DNA of 5,675 bases, taken from Euryarchaeota archaeon UBA10 (GTDB lineage: Archaea > Thermoplasmatota > Poseidoniia > Poseidoniales > Poseidoniaceae). A model generated the notes under the pieces. The model saw only the letters and a program-made list of their open reading frames with translations. It did no database searches and was not told the origin of the DNA. Below are positions 1 to 5,015 of this stretch, piece after piece. Made by a program: the position numbers and the translations under genes. Positions within the stretch are counted from its first letter, which is position 1. Each line of letters starts with the position of its first letter. Location: positions 29,310-34,984 of the forward strand of contig DAGO01000090.1 in the NCBI GenBank assembly GCA_002498185.1, written 5' to 3'.

Positions 1-3
1 CCT

Positions 4-312
4 TTGAAACATCTTACAGATAGAATCGAAGATATCACAGATGAAGAGCCCCACCCTGCTGGTACTTTCATCAATTTGCTTCCAAACGATGGTTGTGACG
101 ATCCATTGCTTGCAGTAACCGCCCAAATGATGTTGATTGTTGCTCAGGAAAAGGTAGGGAAAGGTGCAAGTTGGATTGATTTGGAGGACCTTTTTTCTCC
201 GCTTATCGAAAACGGAATTTCGCAAGAAGAATGTGACGAAGCCCTGGATCATTTATTGATTACAAGTCAGATTCATGAAATCGATGATGATTGCTTCATT
301 CCTGATGAATGA
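4..312 (+). CDS. Small acidic protein with probable winged-helix C-terminal half (possibly 5'-partial)
   Basis: I do not recognise this protein as a named family. Read from the TTG at 4 it has 102 residues and is very acidic. Residues 1-34 look poorly ordered. Residues 35-102 read as helices followed by a short hairpin: helix 35-50, helix 57-70 (WIDLEDLFSPLIENG), recognition-type helix 73-87 (SQEECDEALDHLL), then IHEIDDDCFIP. That pattern (helix, 'G-I-S-E-E', helix, 'I-x-E', then a beta turn ending in an aromatic) resembles winged-helix ends such as the C-terminus of archaeal MCM or RPA32-like proteins. The codon before the TTG is Pro with no stop, so the frame is open at the window edge. The true start, and possibly a further N-terminal domain, may lie upstream. 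Its stop overlaps the next ATG as ATGA, implying translational coupling with the membrane/coiled-coil gene. Function is unknown; the fold assignment is inference. Confidence 0.6.
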   Translation: MKHLTDRIEDITDEEPHPAGTFINLLPNDGCDDPLLAVTAQMMLIVAQEKVGKGASWIDLEDLFSPLIENGISQEECDEALDHLLITSQIHEIDDDCFIPDE

Positions 313-950
313 GCGTGGGAGCCCAAGGACACCCTACTTCGGTTCAATATATACCGGAGTCGTATCTAACTCTGATGGGCCTAATACGATCAACAATCAT
401 TGGTGTTTCAGCGTGGTGGATGATGGTTATCCTAGAGGTTAAACCACATGTTGCAATTGGAGTGGGTGTTTTTGCAGCGTTTATGTCAGAATCAATGATT
501 CAGGCGAGTGCAAGAAGCCACCTGCGTCACAAAGCAACATCACTGCAATCCGAACTAAATATTGCAATCGGACAAATAACCGACATGAAAAGGGCCCTTG
601 ACATCACCACCAAAGACCTGAGAGAAGCCCTAGATGAATTACACCGTAGAGATGCGATAGGTAGCCCTGCTGCCAGGGAGTTGTTAGCTCGCCAAGAGGA
701 AGCGATGGAAGCACAAAAAACCGCTCTTGAAGTATCCACTGATCGCTCCTTCGAAACACTTGAGTCTCTTGAAAGAATGATTATCTCTCAAGGTGAACAA
801 ACAGCTAGAGTGCAAGAGGTTCTTTCTATGGTTCTAGAAAAATTAGCTCTGGAACCTAGACAACACATCAATATGAGAGATTCTGTACTCACGCAGGAGA
901 ATAATTCAACACCTGCTATGACGGACGACATAATATCCCTGATGGGTTGA
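309..950 (+). CDS. Two-helix membrane protein with long cytoplasmic coiled coil, function unknown
   Basis: No known family is recognised in this 213-residue protein. After a short N-terminus there are two hydrophobic segments, about residues 19-44 (including SAWWMMVILEV) and 47-65, separated by a tight K-P turn. This suggests a helical hairpin in the membrane. Residues about 70-185 are almost entirely helical, rich in E, R, Q, L and A, with heptad-like spacing of hydrophobics, and so form a long coiled coil. The last 25 residues are polar and probably flexible. A positive cluster (RSHLRHK, 69-75) after the second helix favours both ends facing the cytoplasm. The layout is like a membrane-anchored scaffold or a signalling stalk, but no HAMP, methyl-accepting, kinase or other output motif is seen. 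The ATG overlaps the upstream stop (ATGA), and the stop overlaps a downstream TTG (TTGA), so it sits in the middle of a coupled three-gene unit. Confidence 0.75.
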   Translation: MSVGAQGHPTSVQYIPESYLTLMGLIRSTIIGVSAWWMMVILEVKPHVAIGVGVFAAFMSESMIQASARSHLRHKATSLQSELNIAIGQITDMKRALDITTKDLREALDELHRRDAIGSPAARELLARQEEAMEAQKTALEVSTDRSFETLESLERMIISQGEQTARVQEVLSMVLEKLALEPRQHINMRDSVLTQENNSTPAMTDDIISLMG

Positions 951-1630
951 GTGATGTTATGCACGACTCGATGATTGAATTAAATCGCCTAAGATGGCGC
1001 ACGAGAATATATTCTCCTTTCATCATAGCCGGAATTATTTGCGTAGCTCTTGCAATCGTACTGGGGTTAGGAAAAGATGATCCTTTGGCATTTGGCACTC
1101 ATATCTATGTGCTGATTAGCGGCGTTTCCTTCGTTTTATTGGGCATGATGTTATACCAAAACGAAGAGGTTTTTGCGCAAAAATATGACATGACTCACAT
1201 CCTAGACGTGGATGATAAAGAAGAGAGATACAATGCCTATCTCGAACATCTATCAGATTGGATTGCTAACGACATCGAAGAGATTAATCCAGTTAGAACC
1301 AGAGGTTCAGATCCTTTGGGACCTGATTGGGGTAAGACGGACTTCAAACTGGGTCACGAACCAGTCAGGCGCGATGCAGTAGTTGAGGGAGAAAAGTACT
1401 CCGGAATGGAAGATGATTTGACTCAAGGAGAAAAAATGGTGGCAGCTGCTAATCAAAAATACGCCACTATGGCTCAAAAGAGATGGGAAATCGCAGAATC
1501 TAATGACCCTGATTTGATCGAATATGGTGTAGACAGGTTGGGAGATCTTGTCAAAACAGATTACTTTGAGAAGAATGCCGAAGAAGGTGTGTTCGACAAA
1601 GTAGCGAATCCAGACTCCGAGACCCAGTGA
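947..1630 (+). CDS. Two-helix membrane protein with acidic soluble C-terminal region, function unknown
   Basis: The product has 227 residues from the TTG at 947, or 223 from the in-frame ATG at 959. The TTG is chosen because it makes a 4-base TTGA overlap with the preceding stop, mirroring the ATGA junction upstream. The ATG has a weak GTGAT-like site just before it and remains possible. A basic N-terminal stretch (RLRWRTR, 14-20) precedes hydrophobic segments at about 23-41 and 52-70, joined by a short polar loop (GKDDPLAFGT). This gives an N-in/C-in hairpin. Residues 71-227 are soluble, acidic and helical, with W-containing motifs (SDWIAND, GPDWGK) and repeated D/E runs. There is no enzymatic signature. 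The topology repeats that of the neighbour upstream (two helices, then a long cytoplasmic part), so a joint membrane complex is a reasonable inference. No relation to a characterised family is claimed. Confidence 0.72.
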   Translation: MSDVMHDSMIELNRLRWRTRIYSPFIIAGIICVALAIVLGLGKDDPLAFGTHIYVLISGVSFVLLGMMLYQNEEVFAQKYDMTHILDVDDKEERYNAYLEHLSDWIANDIEEINPVRTRGSDPLGPDWGKTDFKLGHEPVRRDAVVEGEKYSGMEDDLTQGEKMVAAANQKYATMAQKRWEIAESNDPDLIEYGVDRLGDLVKTDYFEKNAEEGVFDKVANPDSETQ

Positions 1631-1661
1631 TACAATAAGCCAACACTAAGAGGCACACAGG

Positions 1662-2360
1662 ATGAAAGCCATCGTTGTGGCAGGCGGTCATGGGAGTAGA
1701 TTGTACCCCCTAACTAACTTCACTCACAAAACGCTGTTACCATTATGTGGCCGTCCAATCATTGATTACGTTCTGTCAACAATTAGACACGCAGGCATAA
1801 AAGACATCACAATTATTGGAAACAAATTCATCGATAAGATCCGAGAACATGTTGGTTCTGAAGTAAATTATGTTCTTGAAGAAGAACCATTGGGTGTTGC
1901 CGCAGCGCTGCAGTTGGCTAGAGAAGGTAACGAAGATTGTCCACTTCTGATATGGTTCTCAGACAATATAACGAACATTGACCTAAAATCAGACGTTGAT
2001 GAATTTACAAAGGGTGCAATTTTGCTGACAAGAGAAGTAGAGAATCCTAGTGATTTCGGCATAGCGATTCTAGACGACAATGCGGTGATTGATGTTGTTG
2101 AGAAGCCAGACATTCCACCGGGGAATCTTGCAATAGGAGGAATATACATTTTCGATGAAAGGTTTTGGGAAAGATTAGATTCTGTACAGGACTCTCCCTC
2201 GTTCTCAATTTCAGATGTTACCAGACAATACCTTGTAGAAGGTGATGCTAAGGTTATCTCTGTGGGGGAGAACACGTGGATAGATTGTGGAACCCCAGAA
2301 AATCTTCAAAGAGCTGCAAGAATGGTTCAGGACGGCCTATTTACAATTCGAGGAGAGTGA
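1662..2360 (+). CDS. Sugar-1-phosphate nucleotidyltransferase (RmlA/GalU-like NDP-sugar pyrophosphorylase)
   Basis: This enzyme transfers a nucleoside monophosphate from an NTP to a sugar-1-phosphate, giving an NDP-sugar and pyrophosphate in the cytoplasm. The 232-residue protein shows the family motifs in order. The NTP-binding signature GGHGSRLYPLT is at 8-18, with catalytic-type R13 and K23 in HKTLLPLCGRPII. EEEPLGVAAAL (73-83) lies at the base-contacting loop. The metal-site SDN (100-102) stands where most relatives have GDN. EKP is at 147-149, GGIYIF at 159-164, and WIDCGTPENL at 206-215 carries the second conserved Asp (208). It is at the short end of the family (many RmlA proteins are about 290 residues) but ends naturally with the WxDxGTP element, so it is complete. 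The exact sugar and base cannot be read from the sequence. A 31-base gap precedes it, with a weak AGAGG at 1649-1653 and a poor TATA-like TACAATAA at 1631. One base separates its stop from the dehydrogenase start. Confidence 0.92.
   Translation: MKAIVVAGGHGSRLYPLTNFTHKTLLPLCGRPIIDYVLSTIRHAGIKDITIIGNKFIDKIREHVGSEVNYVLEEEPLGVAAALQLAREGNEDCPLLIWFSDNITNIDLKSDVDEFTKGAILLTREVENPSDFGIAILDDNAVIDVVEKPDIPPGNLAIGGIYIFDERFWERLDSVQDSPSFSISDVTRQYLVEGDAKVISVGENTWIDCGTPENLQRAARMVQDGLFTIRGE
2352..2360 (+). promoter_or_regulatory. Shine-Dalgarno site that fixes the dehydrogenase start
   Basis: GGAGAGTGA, a close match to the archaeal/bacterial consensus GGAGGTGA, ends one base before the ATG at 2362. It also overlaps the last codons and stop of the nucleotidyltransferase. 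The protein beginning at 2362 opens directly with the Rossmann strand MRIGIIGVGIVGG. This decides against the longer in-frame start at 2287, which would add 25 residues overlapping the upstream gene. Confidence 0.7.
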
Positions 2361-2361
2361 A

Positions 2362-3183
2362 ATGCGAATAGGAATAATCGGTGTAGGTATCGTTGGAGGA
2401 GCCATAGAGCATTGTTTCAGTGATGCTCACGATTTGTTTGTTCACGACCCTCTCAGGGGGACTGATTTGTCTGACGTAACCGAAAATTGTGAAATGGCAT
2501 ACATCGCAGTGCCCACTCCTGCAAAAGATGATGGGTCATGTGACACAAGCGTTGTTGAGAGTATTTTGGAAGCGCTACCAGAGGGATTCATCGCAGTCAT
2601 CAAAAGTACAGTTGTCCCTGGAACAACGGCTAGGTTACAATCCAAATATCCTCATCTAAAATTAGCATATTCACCAGAATTCTTAGTAGAAAGAAATCGT
2701 TTGGAAGATTTTGCAAATCAGAGAATATTAGTTGTTGGGAGCGAACATGAGGAAGTCGCTTCAATGGTTTATGAGCAGCATGAAATTGCAGGAGTACTCA
2801 ATGATGCAGAGATGTTTCATGTCGGATTTACAGAAGCAGAGATGGTGAAATATACGAAAAATAACTTCTATGCATTGAAGGTGATTTTTGCTAACCAAAT
2901 GCACGACATATGTACTGCAATGGGAATTGAATGGTCTAAAATTAGAGACATCATCACAACCCCTCAAGACCAACCGATTGGAGATTCTCATCTCGAGCCA
3001 ATGATGGGGTTGATGAGAGGTTTTGGAGGGAAGTGCCTGCCTAAGGACACTCTTGCTCTTCGAGAATTAGCCAGAAGCCTAGGAGTTGACTATGATTTAC
3101 TCGATGCTATTCAAAGCGATAATGCATCCCTTAGAGGAATCCCTACAGGAAAAACATCAGACGTATCTACGGAGGATGATTGA
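2362..3183 (+). CDS. Short UDP-glucose/GDP-mannose dehydrogenase family protein lacking the C-terminal domain
   Basis: The family oxidises an NDP-sugar C6 alcohol to the carboxylate in two NAD+-dependent steps. In this 273-residue protein the NAD-binding Rossmann motif GVGIVG is at 7-12, VPTP at 50-53, and the KSTVVPGTT strand at 81-89. SPEF with conserved Glu106 is at 104-107. The central helix EMVKYTKNN holds Lys163 and Asn167, and GFGGKCLPKDT holds the catalytic Cys225 and Asp229. All expected catalytic residues are therefore present. Characterised relatives usually exceed 400 residues and carry a C-terminal Rossmann-like domain that helps bind the nucleotide sugar. Here the protein stops about 45 residues after the active Cys with a polar tail. 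No leftover C-terminal domain is readable downstream, because the gtrA-like gene begins at the stop. This suggests a natural short form rather than a frameshift. The likely substrate is the product of the upstream nucleotidyltransferase (inference). Confidence 0.9.
   Translation: MRIGIIGVGIVGGAIEHCFSDAHDLFVHDPLRGTDLSDVTENCEMAYIAVPTPAKDDGSCDTSVVESILEALPEGFIAVIKSTVVPGTTARLQSKYPHLKLAYSPEFLVERNRLEDFANQRILVVGSEHEEVASMVYEQHEIAGVLNDAEMFHVGFTEAEMVKYTKNNFYALKVIFANQMHDICTAMGIEWSKIRDIITTPQDQPIGDSHLEPMMGLMRGFGGKCLPKDTLALRELARSLGVDYDLLDAIQSDNASLRGIPTGKTSDVSTEDD
3171..3175 (+). promoter_or_regulatory. Shine-Dalgarno site for the GtrA-like gene
   Basis: GGAGG lies seven bases before the ATG at 3183, inside the last codons of the dehydrogenase. 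The longer run GGAGGATGAT resembles the full consensus. It supports ATG 3183 as the start rather than the TTG at 3180. It also shows that the dehydrogenase end is under selection as a translation-initiation site, which argues against recent decay of that gene. Confidence 0.65.
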
Positions 3184-3602
3184 TGCTGGGTGAACATGGT
3201 TCTTTTCGAAGATATGTCATGACTGCGTTGGTCAATTTCCTCGCGTTCTATATCTTGTGGGAATTATTTGTTTTAATTCTGCCAAATGGGAATTATTGGC
3301 CAACCGTTTCATGGGCAATCGCTTGGTTTCTAGGTTCATTACAAGCGCACTGGACTCACAGAATATGGACTTTTGATTCTGATAGAGATATCAAGTGGAC
3401 CATTCCAACAACCATGGCTCTGTATGTTATCGGGGGAGTGGGTTCAACCGCTTGTTACTACATCGGAACAGTTGCTTGGGGATTTGATGAGAGAATCACA
3501 TTCCTGATTAACTCAAGTCTGTGGGGATTCTTGAATTATTTAGGACAGAGAGAAATCGCATTCAAAGAAATCAATATTTCTCACCCTTTAGAAAACGAAT
3601 GA
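3183..3602 (+). CDS. GtrA-like four-helix membrane protein
   Basis: GtrA-family proteins are small membrane proteins linked to export or flipping of lipid-linked sugars during cell-surface polysaccharide or glycoprotein assembly. The 139-residue product has four hydrophobic segments at about 11-33, 38-57, 72-95 and 104-121. It has the characteristic FRRYVMTALVNFLAFYILWEL opening (compare the family pattern F-x-R-Y-x-x-x-G) and H-R-I-W-T-F at 59-64 after the second helix (the family usually has N-R-x-W-T-F). The region near QREIAF at 122-127 repeats the polar-plus-F style after helix four, as in other members. Its ATG shares one base with the dehydrogenase stop (TGATG), so it is the last gene of the sugar cassette. 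The 3' end runs 32 bases into the convergent glutaredoxin gene. The family is assigned with good confidence; the actual lipid-sugar substrate is unknown. Confidence 0.85.
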   Translation: MLGEHGSFRRYVMTALVNFLAFYILWELFVLILPNGNYWPTVSWAIAWFLGSLQAHWTHRIWTFDSDRDIKWTIPTTMALYVIGGVGSTACYYIGTVAWGFDERITFLINSSLWGFLNYLGQREIAFKEINISHPLENE

Positions 3603-3891
3603 TTTTCTGAATAAATCCTGTCTTTGGCCTTTCTGTAAGTCCTAAGCGCCAGTCTAATTCGCCCGCTCTGTCATACCGAACAACATCATCAAAGCCACCG
3701 ATCCATTCGTCGTCGATGAACACCTGAGGGATTTTTTTCGAGTTTTTTGTACGAACTGCAAACTCTATGTCGACCTTCCTCGATTTACCTAGCTTTTTCT
3801 CAACATAATCTACGCCTTTCCTGTCGAGGTAGTGTTTGACACTGACACACGCCGGACAACCTTTGTTGGTGTAGACTTCGACGTCGACCAT
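3571..3891 (-). CDS. Glutaredoxin/thioredoxin-fold redox protein with CPAC active site
   Basis: This is a cytoplasmic dithiol-disulfide oxidoreductase of the glutaredoxin type, 106 residues long. The beta strand VDVEVYT leads into the active site C12-P-A-C15, followed by helix 16-25. The cis-Pro motif KKIPQVFI (Pro55) and the glutathione-site-like IGGFDDV (64-70) follow, then GELDWRLGL. These are the classic elements in the right order. Beyond the domain is a basic, amphipathic tail of about 19 residues (88-106, containing FIQKIIRFLKGEKY) that typical glutaredoxins of about 80-90 residues lack. Its last part is encoded in the 32-base tail-to-tail overlap with the GtrA-like gene. A weak GAGGG site lies about seven bases before the ATG. 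The gene is divergent from the TerB pair, sharing a short upstream region. The electron donor (glutathione, other thiol or thioredoxin reductase) cannot be told from the sequence. Confidence 0.9.
   Translation of the reverse strand: MVDVEVYTNKGCPACVSVKHYLDRKGVDYVEKKLGKSRKVDIEFAVRTKNSKKIPQVFIDDEWIGGFDDVVRYDRAGELDWRLGLTERPKTGFIQKIIRFLKGEKY
3588..3610. terminator. Weak A/T-rich hairpin at the convergent gene ends
   Basis: AGAAAA (3590-3595) can pair with TTTTCT (3603-3608) around a 7-base loop containing the GtrA-like stop codon, extendable by one wobble and one A-T pair. It is centred on the overlap of the convergent genes and could help end transcripts in both directions. The stem is almost all A-T and no long T-tract follows, so support is slight. 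Confidence 0.2.
3732..3748 (+). terminator. Paired T-tracts downstream of the sugar cassette (antisense to glutaredoxin)
   Basis: On the + strand there is a run of seven Ts (3732-3738), four other bases, then a run of six Ts (3743-3748), about 130-150 bases past the GtrA-like stop. Archaeal RNA polymerase is known to terminate at T-rich tracts without a hairpin. These runs may therefore stop read-through of the + strand sugar operon before it enters the divergent promoter region. They also encode the Lys-rich NSKK segment of the glutaredoxin on the other strand, so they may exist only for coding reasons. Confidence 0.3.
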
Positions 3892-3925
3892 GATTTCGCC
3901 CTCTGATAATCGCTTTTGAATTGCT

Positions 3926-3934
3926 CGTTTTTAG
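3926..3934 (-). promoter_or_regulatory. Possible TATA-like element for the glutaredoxin gene
   Basis: Read on the minus strand, GCTAAAAAC lies about 35-43 bases before the glutaredoxin ATG. A transcript starting about 25 bases downstream of it would have a leader of roughly 15 bases, just enough to hold the GAGGG site. The match to an archaeal box A is only partial. This 80-base divergent region (3892-3971) presumably also carries the TerB promoter, for which no convincing element was found. Confidence 0.25.
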
Positions 3935-3971
3935 CGTGGGATTCAAGTCCTGCGGCGACCACGCCTTCTAC

Positions 3972-4403
3972 ATGCTGCCCGACACGATACACAAGTTGCC
4001 TCAGTCCGAAAGGTTCGCTTATGCTAGACTGCTAGCGTACATGACAAGAGTTGACAATGAATTGACTGTCGAAGAAATGGCAATGTTTGAACAAAGACTC
4101 GGGACAGCTTTGCTATCTCCAAAACAGAGGCAGATGATCCGATCAGACCTCAAAAATCCGCCAAGTCTAGAAGATTGTCTCGAAAATCTAGGAGATGAAG
4201 CCGGAAGATTGGCTTTGAGAGATGCTGTATTGATGGCTGCTTCCGACGGAACCGTCGATGAGGATGAAAGAGAGGCTTTGGATGAAATCGCAGAGCATCT
4301 TGAGCTCGCTCCGGATGCAGTCAATCGATTGCTCAAGTGGACTGTAGAAGGTTATACTTGGATGCAGGCCGGATATGATTTACTGAATGACCTATCAAGG
4401 TGA
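3972..4403 (+). CDS. TerB-like helical protein, first of a tandem pair
   Basis: TerB-like proteins are all-helical, about 140-150 residues, with two acidic helix-loop motifs of the form D-G-x-h-x-x-x-E that can bind metal. The family is named from tellurite resistance but is widespread with other, often membrane-associated stress roles. Read from ATG 3972 the product has 143 residues. The first motif region is TRVDNELTVEE (about 25-35, with D-N in place of D-G). The second is MAASDGTVDEDE (about 88-99), preceded by RLALRDA. It matches its downstream neighbour along its length (PPSLEDCLENLG against PPDLDSVLDGME; RLALRDAVLMAASDG against RLALRDAALLASVDG). The frame is open further up to a TTG at 3921 (17 extra residues) with a GTG at 3936. 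ATG is preferred because the domain begins right after it, although no good Shine-Dalgarno site precedes any of the three. The gene is divergent from the glutaredoxin. Confidence 0.75.
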   Translation: MLPDTIHKLPQSERFAYARLLAYMTRVDNELTVEEMAMFEQRLGTALLSPKQRQMIRSDLKNPPSLEDCLENLGDEAGRLALRDAVLMAASDGTVDEDEREALDEIAEHLELAPDAVNRLLKWTVEGYTWMQAGYDLLNDLSR

Positions 4404-4857
4404 TTTTCTGCTTCCTGACGCTGCCCTTTCTTTGGCTGAAGAACAGCGAAGGAAAATTGCATGCACCCTAGTCATGGTTGCCGCTGCAGATGGGGCTTTG
4501 GTTCGAGAAGAAATTTCTGCTATTGAATCAGCAATGGGCCTAATGATGCTTCATCCTGAGAGCAGAGAAGAGGTTCGACAATTACTCACCCAGCCTCCTG
4601 ACCTAGATTCTGTTCTAGATGGGATGGAGGTTTCTTCGATAAGGCTGGCATTAAGAGACGCTGCACTCTTAGCTTCTGTTGATGGCGATTATGATGAATC
4701 AGAATTGGAAGCACTTAGGAAAATATGTGACGCTGCAGGATTGTCGAAAAAGGACTTAGCTAAAATCTTGGATTGGGTGTCCGATTATTGGAAAATGGGA
4801 GCGAATGGTCGCTCAATCATTTCTCTACCAATGCCGGGTGACGAGAACATTATCTGA
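4387..4857 (+). CDS. TerB-like helical protein, second of a tandem pair
   Basis: This 156-residue paralogue of the preceding gene has both acidic motifs in the canonical form: AAADGALVREE (32-42) and ASVDGDYDESE (96-106), each D-G followed by an acidic helix start. RLALRDAALL (86-95) comes before the second. The fold is expected to be two four-helix halves making one TerB domain. The last 25 residues (W134/W-K-M-G, then SLPMPGDENII) are more polar and have no counterpart in the first copy. The ATG at 4387 lies 17 bases inside the preceding gene in another frame. With no strong Shine-Dalgarno site, translation is probably coupled. No other tellurite-resistance genes (terC, terD, terZ) are in the window, so a tellurite role is not supported. 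A link with the divergent glutaredoxin in redox or metal stress is only contextual. Confidence 0.8.
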   Translation: MTYQGDFLLPDAALSLAEEQRRKIACTLVMVAAADGALVREEISAIESAMGLMMLHPESREEVRQLLTQPPDLDSVLDGMEVSSIRLALRDAALLASVDGDYDESELEALRKICDAAGLSKKDLAKILDWVSDYWKMGANGRSIISLPMPGDENII

Positions 4858-4903
4858 AATCCGAAATATAATGTTCTGAGGGCATTAATTTACGGAAAGT
4901 ATG

Positions 4904-4938
4904 CGCCAGTTTCCGGAATCACGAAAATTGGCGTTTTT
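4904..4938 (+). terminator. Hairpin plus T-tract after the TerB pair
   Basis: CGCCAGTTT (4904-4912) pairs with AAATTGGCG (4925-4933). The nine pairs include one G-T wobble, and the loop is 12 bases. Five Ts (4934-4938) and then a C-run follow immediately. It lies 46 bases past the second TerB stop and just before the promoter-like region of the THEP1 gene, the expected place for an end of transcription. In archaea the T-tract alone may suffice. Confidence 0.55.
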
Positions 4939-4947
4939 CCCCCCACA

Positions 4948-4955
4948 TTTTATTA
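4948..4955 (+). promoter_or_regulatory. TATA-like promoter element for the THEP1 gene
   Basis: TTTTATTA is the most A/T-rich block in the 158-base gap between the TerB pair and the THEP1 gene. It follows a C-run, with a GC-richer stretch after it. A start of transcription about 25 bases downstream (near 4978) would leave a leader of about 35-40 bases carrying the Shine-Dalgarno site at 5002. This suggests that the NTPase is transcribed independently. Confidence 0.4.
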
Positions 4956-5001
4956 TCAGTACCTCCCTCGAAGCAACCAGCGCAATTCGCAAATCACGCT
5001 A

Positions 5002-5009
5002 GAGAGTGA
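5002..5009 (+). promoter_or_regulatory. Shine-Dalgarno site for the THEP1 gene
   Basis: GAGAGTGA, six bases before ATG 5016, resembles GGAGGTGA and the GGAGAGTGA site used by the dehydrogenase gene. It supports the chosen start, which places the Walker A loop at the usual distance from the N-terminus. Confidence 0.6.
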
Positions 5010-5015
5010 AAACTA

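Noticed and set aside
309..950. Chemoreceptor-like protein
   Set aside because: The two helices plus coiled coil resemble one in outline, but there is no extracellular sensor loop, HAMP domain or conserved signalling hairpin tip.
1635..1648. 14-base direct repeat of ATAAGCCAACACTA, also at 5446-5459
   Set aside because: One copy is intergenic and the other is in THEP1 coding sequence (DKPTL). There is no flanking similarity, and a single 14-base match is plausible by chance in a window of this size.
1868..2275. 135-residue minus-strand open frame
   Set aside because: It lies entirely antisense to the well-supported nucleotidyltransferase, is Ser/Thr-rich with no motifs, and is a typical shadow frame.
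2287..2361. 25-residue N-terminal extension of the dehydrogenase
   Set aside because: It overlaps the end of the nucleotidyltransferase in another frame, while a strong Shine-Dalgarno site and the Rossmann strand both point to ATG 2362.
2362..3602. Dehydrogenase broken by a frameshift (pseudogene)
   Set aside because: The sequence after the stop encodes an intact GtrA-like protein with its own ribosome site, and no C-terminal dehydrogenase domain is readable in any frame.
4019..4336. 105-residue minus-strand open frame
   Set aside because: It is antisense to the TerB-like gene, with a Ser-rich low-complexity translation and no recognisable domain.
3972..4857. Tellurite-resistance operon
   Set aside because: Only TerB-like domains are present; no terC, terD or terZ partners are in the window.
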